A stretch of 64,000 bases of DNA from Cacajao melanocephalus (Eukaryota > Chordata > Mammalia > Primates > Pitheciidae): assembly GCA_963573385.1 (NCBI GenBank), contig CAUYLG010062012.1, positions 78,970 to 142,969 on the forward strand, in the 5' to 3' direction. The notes below the pieces were generated by a model that saw only the letters and a list, made by a program, of their open reading frames with translations, had not been told where the DNA came from and did not search any database. Of this stretch, positions 9,546 to 19,693 are shown in pieces (the stretch's first letter is position 1; each line of letters begins with the position of its first letter). The translations under genes and the position numbers were made by a program.

Positions 9546-11799
9546 AGCCTTTTGAAAAAGCCTGACATCACTGGAGAGACCCAAAAGCCTTTTAAAAAGC
9601 CTTTAAAATCTCTACATTTTTCTTTAATAAAAACCTGTGTATTTCATTACGCAACGTTCCACCAGTGTCGCTTCCTACTTTATTTCAGTCATAGCATCTG
9701 TGCACATGCTGGAATCAAGGCTAATTGGGTCACCTTCATCTGAAATCAGAGTTCCATCTGGTAAGAGCCTTTTCTTTACCCTGTGGAGCGCCCCCCCTCC
9801 CCCTGCGTGCCCCTCACACAGTATGAGGCCTTCTGCCACTGGAGGCAAGACATGGCCATGTGCACTGTGCCCGCAAGGCGTGAGCCCACACCCACCAACA
9901 GCATCGTGACTTGGCTTTCCAGGTGCCACACTGAGTCTTAAAGCTCTTTCTTGTGACTGTGATTCTGGAAAATACTATTATTATCTTTATGTTCCATATA
10001 TAGGTCACATATTCTGATGCACCAAATCAAAAACCATGCTATGATAAACATGTTTTCTTTTTCAGGGCCAGAATGTTACAAATTGGGGCTTCCTGAACAT
10101 AAGAAATGATCATTATACCTACATCCCATCTCATAGTGTAGCCATGAATAGCAAACTATTTTCGGGCCAGATATTCTGATTATAGCACAAACTGTTTCAC
10201 CAGAGGCATGGGGAAGATATAGCATATTTTAATACAAAAATAGGCCATTCTAAGAGAGTAATTAAAATACTGCTTTATTCATCTGAGTCCTCACTTAGGG
10301 ATTCCTTATTTTAGGTCACGCTGGACAATCACCTGATTCAGTCTGTTTCTGAAGTAGTTCTCTAGGTCCCCAAATCATCTCTTTTCAGTCGTCAGTCCTG
10401 GCTGAGCATCCACTCCATAATTTTGGCATTCACGATATCATTTGTCCAGATTCCCTCTCCCACCTTCTCCCAGTTTGAACTGCCTCCCTCCTTGCCTCGA
10501 GCACCCTGTGAACAGTTTGTTTGTCCTGGTTTCTGTGTCTACACTCCATTCCGTATAGGTAGGTAGAGAGTTATTTTAAGTCAGCCTTTTACACTCACCA
10601 AAATACCAGTACCCTGCCTTTTCCTCACTGTTGTTCTTACAATCATGTTTCTTCCTTGAGCCCATGAGTTTATTTTTACCGTGAAGATGCTTGTAAGGCA
10701 CCTCTCTTCACACCACAGGCAGAAGGGCAGGAAGGTGGCTTCTTTCTCTAACTTCCCTGACAAGAGAAAAACTGGCCAGCATGGTCCAGGAGACCAGTGA
10801 CAAGTGGGGCAATGAAACAGATGGGACACCTGAGAGGAGGCAGGAGCCCATCACTGGAGGAGTCAGAAGCGAGGTGAGAAAAGTCCAGCCTCGTCTGTGG
10901 CTAAGAGAAAGGACTGCAGCAGCCTCAGGAGCAATGAACCAATTTCCTTTGTCTTTTCTGGATATCAAGGGACTAGCCAAGACAACATCCATGCTCAGAG
11001 TCTGTAAGTAGCTTCAGAGCAGTGGAGGCAATCAAGGGTTGAGTTTTTTTAAATATCATATAAATAAATGAGGACCCTGGCCTTCTTCTCCAACATCTTC
11101 CTTGGTGTCCCGGCATACATGTTCTCATTTGTTCTGGGAAGGACATTCAAACTTAGGTGACAACCCTTATCAGAGACAGGGTGGGCGTCACAACAGCAAA
11201 TGGAAATGCCACATTCACCCAGACCGTGGAGGAGAAAATACAATTGCTACCTCTCACAGGAGGACATCAGCTAGGAAGTACCAGTTCCCTGAGACAGAAG
11301 CAAAAAGCCTCCCCTATCTTAGAATCCCTGTGAATCCTCCTGACTTTCCCCATTCCTAGAGCGCAGTACAATGCCTGTGAAATTAAAAGAAGAGAAAATG
11401 GAGAAGGGGATGGTGGTCTCCTGAATGGGGAGGAGGTGTGGCTCCTATCTTCGCAGACTCACAATAATATCCAAGAGTCACGTTTCCATACATGGACAAT
11501 GTATGGAAGTCCTCAAGATGACCCCTTGGCTCAAATGAAAGACAAATTCTCACCTTTTGTACTCAGAGAAAACTAAACACAGGTGCCATAGACTGAGATA
11601 CTAAGGTGAACCATTTTGTCTTATGCCAGACTGTCCCCTAGGAGAAGGAGAAATTCTTTTGGTAAATGTGAATGTGGACTGTAATGCTGATGAGAGTTAA
11701 ACAGCGCTGAATAACTGAAATTGTGAGATATCAACCACTGGCTGTGAGGATTGTCTTAGCTGGGTCATTGGGGTGAGCCTTACATGTGTCCTTCCATTG
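9546..11799. other. Long stretch without recognised repeats
   Basis: About 2.2 kb with no family I recognise, the longest such stretch in the first half of the window. 9780-9900 is locally GC-rich ('gcgccccccctccccctgcg'). Short ORFs on both strands (for example plus 10781-11011 and minus 10708-10992) show no domain. A donor-like 'gcgaggtgaga' occurs near 10870, but I see no supporting acceptor or conserved frame. Possibly unique DNA in which conservation could be tested. Confidence 0.45.
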
Positions 11800-11819
11800 C
11801 ATTGTATTGCTTTATTTCT

Positions 11820-12215
11820 TTACTTCTCTTCAGTTTCTGCCAAGAATCACTTCTCTTCAGCCTACAGAATGTCTGCTAATATTTTTTGTACTGTAGATGT
11901 GCTGGTGTCAAATTATTTAATATTTTATTTGTCTGAAAAAGTCTTTATTTAACCTTCAGTTTTGAGGGATATTTTCACAACATATAAAATTCCAGGTTGG
12001 CAATTTTGTCCTTTCAGTTCTTTCAAGATGGTAATTCATCTGGATTAAAAATCTTCTGGATTTTATAGTTTCTGTTGAAAAGCTGGCCATCAGGTTTATT
12101 ATTGCTGCTTTTTAGGGTAATGTGTCTGTTTTTCCCTTGCCTACTTTTAAGATTTGTCTTTGGTCTTCAGCAGTTTTACTAATTTTACTTTTGTAACCGC
12201 TCTTTAAACAAAGAT
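11820..12215 (-). mobile_element. Old L1M fragment from the 5' half (antisense)
   Basis: Plus-strand blocks 'tgtctgaaaaagtctttatt', 'aaaattccaggttggcaatt', 'gtttctgttgaaaagctggc' and 'ggtaatgtgtctgtttttcc' match the antisense of the 5'/ORF1-side region of old L1M elements (GTCTGAAAAAGTCTT...AGAATTCTAGGTTGGCAG...GTTTCTGTTGAGAAGTCTGC...GGTAATCTGTCTTTTTTTC). The same L1 region recurs at 36850-38150. Non-coding. Confidence 0.65.
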
Positions 12216-12558
12216 GTTTAAAGCCTTTCTTATAAAGGTTTATATAGCTGTAATATCTGTAATCCTCACCGTTCCCAAGAGCTAAAGAGATGGAAAATTG
12301 TAGACTTCAAACCCAGTTAATACCATTAACCTTTCTCAGCAAGAGCGTTCTTAGCCATTAGAACAACAATACTGAATCTCATCTTTAAAAGATGATCTAA
12401 AAACATTGTGACTTTGGAGAAATAATCACCTTGAGAAAAATACCAGAGATTTCTGAATCCTGTCAGTTATCAATGTCATCTTGAAGTCTATCCTCAATTG
12501 ATGCCTTCAAAAAATTTGCAATTCTTGGGTTTTAATCAAACACAAAGCCAAGTCTATA

Positions 12559-13208
12559 TAGTTGGTCCTCGTTATTCACAGATTTTGTATTTGGGGATTT
12601 ATCTACTTGCTAAAATTTATAACCCAAAAATCAATACTCATGGCCCTTCCAAGGTCATTTGCGGACATGCACAAAGGGCCAAAAAGTTGAATTACCCAGT
12701 GAGCAGTACATTTTCAGCTGAAGTCCAACAAGGTGAAACTTTGCCTTCTTGTTTTAATTCTCATACTGTAAACAAGTATCATTTTCACAACATATTTATT
12801 GCCAGATATTTTTCATTTTGTGCATTTTTATTGCGACTGATGTTTAAAATGGCCCTCGAGTCTAATGCTAAGGTACTATCTAGTACCCTTATGCTCAAGA
12901 AGGATATAATGTGCCTCATGGAAGACATACATGTGTTAGACAAGCTTCCTTCAGGGTGAGTTACAGTGCTCCTGACAGCGAGTTCAATGTTAATGAATCA
13001 GCAATATACATTAAATAAGGTGTCTTTAAACAGAAATACACATAAAACAAAGTTTCATGTCAATTGTTTGACAAAAATGTCATGCCCAGAGACTAACAGA
13101 AATCTAATCCTATTTTCTCCTTGGAGCAAAGCTTCAGCATTCACTAATTCAATGTTGATGACAACGCTATAGAACCATAGCTACCATAAATAATAAGAAT
13201 TATCTGTA
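12559..13208 (+). mobile_element. Tigger/pogo-like DNA transposon relic
   Basis: About 650 bp with degenerate terminal inverted repeats: the left end 'tagttggtcctcgttattca' pairs with the reverse complement of the right end 'aataataagaattatctgta'. TA occurs at both edges, as expected for pogo-class insertion. Inside, a start codon at 12849 opens a frame with the order M-A-L-E, K-K-D-I-M-C-L, then 'VLDKLPSG' at its stop. This resembles the psq-type helix-turn-helix start of pogo/Tigger transposases. Stops and indels follow, and the frame resumes after 12966 (FNVNE-like in another frame). It is a deletion derivative without a catalytic domain. Confidence 0.7.
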
Positions 13209-13664
13209 AATGGACAAGTATTAAAATCAGACATCAAGCAGAATACAGATATTTTCAGATTTAAAACTCTAGCTATGAAGTGGTAATTATATTAAATACA
13301 TGTAAATTGGATCTAAAAACAGTTTCACTATTAATAATATACTTTGCAAAAACAGACAACTCTTAAGTTTGCTGAAAAAAAGCAATTAAATCCCACTTTT
13401 AATTTGTTTTTGGTAAAAGAGGGACTTTCTTTAGCTATTTAATATGTTCCTTAATTGAAACGTATTTACTCTCAACATAGCAGCAAGCTACCCAGAAATA
13501 GACTTGCTATTTCTCTTTCAGTCCTTATTCCCATGTAATGAGGTTACGCACAAGTAATATAAACATCTATGACAACAGGCCATGAAGTAGGGGTTACTTT
13601 CTATGAGACCACATGAGATGACATTTATTCTACATTGTCCTGGCTCTACTGAAATAGCTTAAAG
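13209..13664. other. Unassigned AT-rich DNA
   Basis: No gene, repeat family or structured motif recognised. Confidence 0.4.
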
Positions 13665-13870
13665 AAGAGGTTCTGACCAGACACACTGGAGCCAAACCTC
13701 TGAGCTGCAGGGCAGCTCTGCCATTTGCTAGCTGTAAGACACTGAACACCTTACTAAAGTTCTCTGCTCCTGACATTGGCATTTTTTAAATGATGATGAA
13801 AATAACACTATTTCTAAGAGTAGAGAAGAGGATTAAATGTTATCATTGATAGAATGCGTAGAAGAGTGTC
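13665..13870 (+). mobile_element. MIR SINE relic, forward orientation
   Basis: Forward MIR: 'ggagccaaacctctgagctg', 'gctctgccatttgctagctg', 'taagacactgaacaccttac', then 'aagaggattaaatgttatc' and 'gaagagtgtctgtacca'. This is the consensus order TCTGGAGCCAGAC...CTCTGCCACTTACTAGCTG...GAGGATTAAATGAGTTA. It is close to full length. Confidence 0.85.
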
Positions 13871-14224
13871 TGTACCATTTTTATCTTTTATGATGTGCAA
13901 TCAGTCATTGTTTATATTAGCAGCCCTATGTAAAAGGCAAAGATGGATGAAGTGAGAGTGAATGGCTGAATGATCATACTTTTATTAAGAAGTATGACTT
14001 TAGTGACTTGGAAGGGGGAGCTTGGTTGACCATGCAGGAGTCTATCTTCCTCCTGTTCTTGCTCAACATGTATATATAATATGTCATAGATGTAAGACAT
14101 TGATTACCTATCGATCAAACCAATAAATGATATAAAATTAGAATAAATTCAGTCCAAAATTGCTATTTTCTCTTTGTAACACATATAATTAACTGCTACC
14201 AAGGTTTCTTTTCTAACAGTTGAA

Positions 14225-14340
14225 ACTGATTTTATAATTTTCTCCTAAAACCTCTCATGATTCCCATTGCACACATAAAATTTGAAACTCTTTATTATAG
14301 TTTGTCTTCAACCAAAGATTTCCCGATTCAACCTTCCCCA
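14225..14340 (+). mobile_element. Possible L2 fragment
   Basis: 'ctcatgattcccattgcaca' with 'cataaaatttgaaactcttt' resembles the L2 block GGCTTCCCATTGCACTCAGAATAAAATCCAAACTCCTT. Short and diverged. Confidence 0.5.
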
Positions 14341-15544
14341 TATCAAGAGAAACAGCTTCAAAAACTATGAGTCAAGATTCTGCCATATTTCATACAAGGA
14401 CACACCTAGAGTATTGGTTTTAGTTCTAGACCACATATTACCAAAACGTAGTCACCAATTTAAGTTCAACCAAAAGAAAGCAGAAGAAAAGGATCCAACA
14501 CAATGTCCTTAGGAATAATTCAAGGATCAGCCTTCAAAACGTTCACTTCAATGGGAAAGGAGGGGTGAGGGAGTCACGTGTCTGTGCCTGTTGTCTAGGA
14601 AGGAATGACCAGAATTGTTCTAGATTGCCCTTGTGTGAAAATGGAAGAGACTGAAAACTACAAGAGGGTGAATTTCTATTCAAAAGAAGGTAACTTTATC
14701 ATGATTATGCCTGTCTTAAAATACAATAGGCTACCTCAACAGAAGGTCAATTATTTTTTAAATATTTTCACCTCTGAATAGTTCTGATGACTAAAGTGGG
14801 AACTTGGAGTATATGTAAAATAGGAGCAATCATTTAAAACCAAATTCTGAATAATATCCGTTATGGATAATCGAGAATATGCAGTTTTCATGGGCGTAGT
14901 CTCCAAATGCTCTCTAGATAGTAAAAAGGAAATTGAAATACATAAAGAATTTTATATATTTTACTTTTGCAAACTAAAAATGTTTCTTCTAAGCTTTCTG
15001 AATAGCACAAGTGAGTTGTTATGTCTAAATTTAAAACTCAGGCAAACATAGTAATAGTCTTTCATCAAGAATTGAAGGTCAATTTTAACCCCATTCTTTA
15101 CAAAAGACCAAGTTTTTAAAATTCAAATAGATGGAATATTATAGCTTTTCCATTTTTTCATGTAAACTTCCTGATTGATTTTTAAGCCAGTGCTTTTTAA
15201 GAGGCCAAGTGCAAATGGCTAATTATCAAAGTAATCCAGGAATTTGCAATAGAGCACCACTGCTGTAATTTAATAGTTATGACACCTTGGTGCTTGTGGC
15301 TAACACTTAGCCATGGAGTAAAACAAAATCCAGTCTAGACCCCCAAGAAAGTGTATATGTACATATTAGAAACAGCATGTCTCCAAGATACAAAGATGAT
15401 TATTCAATCACCTACGTTCCTTCATTGTGAGTTTGGTTACAGTTACCTGCCAACTAGTAATTCACTACTGTGTCCCACTTTCAATTGCAGGGCCCATCAG
15501 CAATGAAAATACCTGGTAGTTTTCTGCAACAGTGGGGATGCATT
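14341..15544. other. Unassigned DNA
   Basis: No gene or repeat family recognised across about 1.2 kb. Short ORFs only (for example plus 14863-15051), without domains. Confidence 0.4.
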
Positions 15545-15885
15545 CTGCTTTGTGCCACGTAAAGCTGGAGATACCAGGGAGGGTTACACTATGGGGAACA
15601 GCCTCCAACTAATGTGGAAGTTGGTGGATAAATGTCTCAGCTTCCTTGTCCTTTGGGTGAAGCAATTCTGGGTGATTTCTACATTGACTGCCAAGTCTGT
15701 AGTAGAATTGAGCTCCAGCTGCCAAAAGCAGAAGTCAGATCATTAATCACCCCATATTCCCTTCCTGGTCTCTTTTCTCCACTTTCCTGTTGGTGTTTCC
15801 GGGGATCATCTTCCAAATAAAACACCTGTGCTCACATCCTAGTCTTAGGCCTCAACTTGGGGAAAATCAACCTGAGATTATGTTT
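15545..15885 (+). mobile_element. LTR-like ancient repeat
   Basis: Matches a family with the order 'ttgtcctttgggtgaagcaa' plus 'ttctgggtgattt', 'attgagctccagctgccaaa', 'ctttcctgttggtgtttccg', and 'cttccaaataaaacacctgt' followed by 'cctagtcttaggcctc'. The AATAAA signal close to the 3' end suggests an LTR or retroposon 3' end. I cannot fix the family name. Confidence 0.5.
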
Positions 15886-16004
15886 ATCAAAATTATTATT
15901 TTATACATATCTGGATAATAACAGGGATTTTAAAAAAAAATCTATTTTCCCAAATTTTTGCTAATATAATTTTACTTTTAAAAATATAGAAATAATTGTA
16001 TACA

Positions 16005-16340
16005 TCTATGAACATACATGAACTACTATATTCAATAACAAGGATGAATTTCACAAACATAGTGAGCAAAAGAAGGCAGAACTAAAGAGTATACACTATA
16101 TGACAAATTAATATACATCTTCAAGAGCAGACAAAATTAATCTACGATGTTATAGGTCAAAGCAGATGACACTGGGGAAAAGTAACAAGGAAAACATCTG
16201 GGTGCTGTTTCTGTTCTTGTTCTGCATTGTGGTTACACAGGGGTATCTACTTTGTGCTAATTCACCAAGCTCTATATTTAGTTTCTTGTCGTCTTTTTGG
16301 TTCCTGTATTATTTTTCAACAAATTTTATTTTAAAAATGA
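16005..16340 (+). mobile_element. Old L1M 3' end
   Basis: 3' UTR of an older L1M: 'aataacaaggatgaatttca' with 'caaacatagtgagcaaaag', 'aagagtatacactatatgac', 'ggttacacaggggtatctac' and 'atttttcaacaaattttatt'. These match the standard L1MC-ME order (ATGGATGAATCTCACAAACATAATG...AGAGTACATACTGTATGATT...GGTTACACGGGTGT). It is directly followed by a different, younger L1 3' end. Confidence 0.75.
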
Positions 16341-16354
16341 GGATTAACAGGGTG

Positions 16355-16692
16355 ATACAATCTTATGCCACTCAGAATGGCTATTATTAAAAAGTCAAAA
16401 AACAACAGATGTTGGTGCAGATGTAGAGAAAAGGGAACACTTATACACTGTTGGTGAGAATATGAATTAATACAACCTTTACAGAAAATGGTATGGAGAG
16501 TTCTCAAAGAACTAAAAGTAGAACTACTGTTCTATCTGGCCATCTCACTACTGTGTATATGTTGGAAGGGAAATAAATCATTGTACCAAAAAGATGCCTG
16601 CACTCATATGTTTAATGCAGCACTATTCACAATAGCAATTACATAGAATCAATCTAACTGTGTCCATCAGTGAAGGATTGGATAAAGAAAAT

Positions 16693-16725
<33 letters not shown>

Positions 16726-17108
16726 ACACACCATGGAACACTACTCAGCCATAGAAAAGAATGAAATCATATCTGTTGCAGCCACATGGATGGAACTGGA
16801 GGCCTTTATACTAAGTGAAATAATTCGGACTCAGAAAGTCAAATACTGAATGTTCTCACTTACAACTGGGAGCTAAACAGTGGATACATAGGGACGTATG
16901 GAGTGGAATAATAGACATCTGAGAACAGAAAAGGTGTATGGGTGGAAAGGTGGAAGTGAAGTGAGGGTTGAGAAATTCCCTATTGGGTACAATGTTCACT
17001 ATTTGGATGGTGGGTAAATGAGTGCAGACGTCACCATTACACAATGTATCCAAGCAACACGATGCACTTGTAGCCCCTAAATAAAAATGCTTTTTTAAAA
17101 AAAAACAC
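16355..17108 (+). mobile_element. L1 3' end (L1MA/L1PB-like)
   Basis: End of ORF2 and 3' UTR: 'cactcagaatggctattatt', 'acactgttggtgagaatatg', 'cactattcacaatagcaatt', 'gttctcacttacaactggga' and 'gatgcacttgtagcccctaa', then an A-rich tail to about 17107. 5' truncated. It contains an expanded (GT)n at 16694-16723 where the L1 normally has 'aatgtggtatatatacacc'. Confidence 0.9.
16694..16723. repeat. (GT)15 microsatellite inside L1
   Basis: Fifteen perfect GT units, immediately followed by 'acacacacc'. The GT-then-AC arrangement is self-complementary at the junction. It evidently grew from the short 'tgtggtatatatacacc' motif of the L1 3' region. Pure repeats of this length are normally polymorphic. 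Confidence 0.93.
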
Positions 17109-17334
17109 GGTTAAAATTAGGCAATTCCAGGTACTTAACAACCTCCAAAAAATTATTTTCTTGTCAAGCTTGATTTTGCCTCAGATAGCACAAAAAAATG
17201 ATACGAACTTATTTTTAACCCTTTGCAATATGCTCTAATTTATTCTCTCCCCTGAAATTCTCAAATGGAATATGTCAGCCACAATTATTCCTGAATATAT
17301 TGTCTTTAGTGCTCACAAACCGGTGATCCGTTAA
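17109..17334. other. Unassigned spacer between L1 pieces
   Basis: AT-rich, no recognised family. It separates the L1 3' end at 16355-17108 from the antisense L1 endonuclease-domain segment. Confidence 0.4.
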
Positions 17335-17982
17335 CATTTTAGAAAAGGCAAATCCTGTTTGTTATGATTTCCGTGCTTTTGCATTTGCTGAGGAGTGTTT
17401 TACTTCCAATTATGTGATCAATTTGAGAATAAGCGTGATGTGGTCCTGGGAAGAATGTACATCCTGCTGTTTTGGAGTGGAGACTTCTATAGATGTCTGT
17501 TAGGTCCATTTGTTAATTTTCTGTCTCATTGATCTGTCTCATATAGACAGTGGGGTGTTAAAGTCTCCTGCTATTACTGTGTGGGAGTCTAAGTCTCTTT
17601 GTCAGTCTCTAAGAACTTGCTTTATAAATATGGGTGCTCCTGTATTGGGTGCATATGTATTTAGGACAGTTAGCTCTTCTTACTGCATTGATCCCTTTAC
17701 AATTATGTAATGCCCTTCTTTGTCTCTTTTGATCTTTGTTGGTTTAAAGTCTGTTTTATCAGAGACCAGGATTTTCAAACCACCCCTCACCTTTTTTTTT
17801 TTTTTTTTTTTTTTGCTTTCCATTTGCTTGGTAAATCTTCCTCCATCCCTTTATTTTGAGCCTATGTGTGTCTTTGCACATGAGTTGTGTCTCCTGAATA
17901 CAGCACACCAATGTGTCTTTACTCTTTATCCAATTTGCCAGTCTGTGTCTTTTAATTGGGGTATTTAGCCCATTTGTAGAGG
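17335..17982 (-). mobile_element. L1 ORF2 endonuclease-domain fragment (minus strand)
   Basis: On the minus strand this encodes the L1 ORF2 endonuclease. Residues visible from the N-terminal side are NGLNTPIKRHRL, then CCIQETQL (the catalytic-Glu motif, usually QETHL; His is replaced by Gln here), then KIKGWRKIYQANGKQ. Further on, the order of L1 blocks is kept to about 17340, although the frame is broken. It stops there, inside ORF2, without a 3' UTR or A tail. It is joined head-to-head with the L1 5' piece at 17983-18475. Confidence 0.85.
17792..17814. repeat. T(23) homopolymer inside L1
   Basis: Twenty-three T residues at the place where the antisense L1 ORF2 has a run of about seven (after the 'GKQKK' lysine codons). 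This is a slippage expansion of an internal coding A-run, not an insertion tail. Confidence 0.88.
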
Positions 17983-18475
17983 TCTGCTGGAAGGCACACC
18001 TGTCTGAACGATCAGGCACTCTTCCAGACCCAGGACCTCAGTCAGTGTTCCCAAACAGCCCCAGTACCTCCTTGTGTCTTCCCCAGGTCCACCTGAGCAG
18101 AAAGCCACATCAACCCCAGAGCCCTCTCAAGGCTCTCAGCAAACCTGGGCAAGGGGTGTCCTCTAGTGCTGTGATGACCGCAACAATATTGGCCTCAGGA
18201 AACACAACTCAGCTGGATTAGAATCCCTGGAGGCCCTCTGAAGAAGGAAAGGCACAAACAAAGACAGACCATGAAGACTCAAATAAATACCTAATCCCTC
18301 AATGTGTAGACATTGTCACATGTCCACAAGTCTCAAGAACATTCAGGGAAATGTGACCTCACCAAACGGACAATAAGGCACTAAAGCTCTACCCTATAAT
18401 AATGGAGATGTGTGATCACTCAAAGAATTAAAGACAACTGTTTTAAGAAACCTCAGCAAACTTCAAGAAAACCAT
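17983..18475 (+). mobile_element. L1 5' UTR/ORF1-start fragment (plus strand)
   Basis: Resembles the end of the 5' UTR and start of ORF1 of L1PB/L1MA elements: 'ctcagctggattagaatccc', 'gaaggaaaggcacaaacaaa', 'cagggaaatgtgacctcacc' and 'cagcaaacttcaagaaaacc'. Head-to-head with the endonuclease piece, it fits the inverted 5' portion of a twin-primed L1 whose ORF1 remainder was lost. No intact frame. Confidence 0.62.
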
Positions 18476-19360
18476 TTACTGTGGGGTCTTTTGCTGACTT
18501 TCCTAGAAAGGAAAGTGCCTGGTCCTTGTGTTGTTGCTGCAAGATGCTCATTTTTCTTTCCCATTCTCTTTCTCCAAAGTAACTCAGTTACCCATTTTGT
18601 TCAATATTACTTTTAAAATAATAATTTCCCAAATTCTATTATCTATCTTTCTTTGTCTCCCTCTCTCTTTCTGTCTTATAGGATGACACCTTTGGTTTTC
18701 TAAATAACATCTCTACTTGGATGTCTTACCCATCCCTTTTGTTATCAGATACAAAGGTTTTGTCAGGACCCAGCCCAATGTCCCCTTGAATATCATGATT
18801 ATAAACATAAAACTTCTTTGCATTGTTATTCTTCTTCATGGTCACGTAGTATGTCACATACTTACGTTTATTTCTTTGCCTTTTCAGTCTTACATACATA
18901 ATCGTATTTCAAGACAAACTTTCTGCCTGTCAGTGTTTACTCATTTTCCACACTGTTTTTGTCAGCTAAGAAATGATTGAGAACTGCTTCTTACAGATAA
19001 TAATTAGCAACGTCAAAACTGTCTACCTGCTTACTCACTTTCATTGTGAGCTAATGTACCTTTCTCTCTATCCAAAAGTCTTTTCCTTCCTTCAAAGTCA
19101 TCTCTTCAATATAGATGCAAGTGCTTAGCACGACTTAAAATTGATCTCTCTCATAGAGCCTTTCCAGATAAACTGCATCTCACTCAAGATCTCATAATAA
19201 CTTTAGCAATTGTTTGGTGGAGGACACAACCCCAAAATTATTGTGTGTACATTTTTCTGGTGACATGCTTACATGTGTGTTCCCATTAGAAATATATCTC
19301 CAGATAAGGAATTCCTTTATTTATTTTGCTATTGGCACCAAGCACAATGTTCTCATTTAT
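18476..19360. other. Mostly unassigned; possible L2 scrap
   Basis: No gene recognised. Part of 19075-19215 ('caaagtcatctcttcaatat', 'agagcctttccagata') faintly recalls the L2 block reading TCACCTCCTCAGAGAGGCCTTCCCTGA. I would not annotate it without alignment. A CT-rich patch lies at 18650-18680. Confidence 0.35.
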
Positions 19361-19652
19361 TTTATTTTTTGAGAAAGGGTCTCATTTTGTTGCCCAGACT
19401 GGAGGGCAGTGGTGTAATCACAACTAGCTGCACCCTTGACCTCCTGGGCACAAGCAATACTCTTGCCTCAGCCTCCCAAGTAGCTGTGACTATAGGCATG
19501 CACCACCATGCCAGGATAATTTTCAAATATTTCATAGAGATGAGGTCTTCCTAAGTTACCTAGGGTAGTCTTGAACTCCTGGGCTTAAGCAATCCTCCTG
19601 CCTCAGCCTCCCAAATTGCTGGGATTACAGGAATGAACCACTGTACCCAGCC
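19361..19652 (-). mobile_element. Alu (J-like), minus strand
   Basis: Full-length dimeric Alu in antisense. The 5' poly-T side is 'tttatttattttattttttg'; then 'gagaaagggtctcattttgt', 'tgcctcagcctcccaagtag' twice (once per monomer), and 'ggattacaggaatgaaccac' at the far end. The wording 'ctgggcttaagcaatcctcc' is typical of old AluJ. The adjacent L1 starts about 40 bp downstream. Confidence 0.93.
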
Positions 19653-19676
19653 CCCTAAAACTGCTAAAATAAGATT

Positions 19677-19693
19677 AGCAGTGTCTTCTTTTT
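19677..19693. repeat. L1 target-site duplication, left copy
   Basis: agcagtgtcttcttttt; matched by agcagtatcttcttttt at 21494-21510 with one mismatch. It runs into the T tail, as is usual for L1 endonuclease cleavage. Confidence 0.88.

Noticed and set aside
10781..11011. Exon-like ORF with a donor-like site near 10870
   Set aside because: A single GTGAG-type motif is common; no acceptor, partner exon or conserved frame is visible.
17759..18019. ORF with endonuclease-like residues as a cellular nuclease gene
   Set aside because: It is the L1 ORF2 endonuclease start fused to inverted L1 5' sequence, and it ends after a lysine run; not a host gene.
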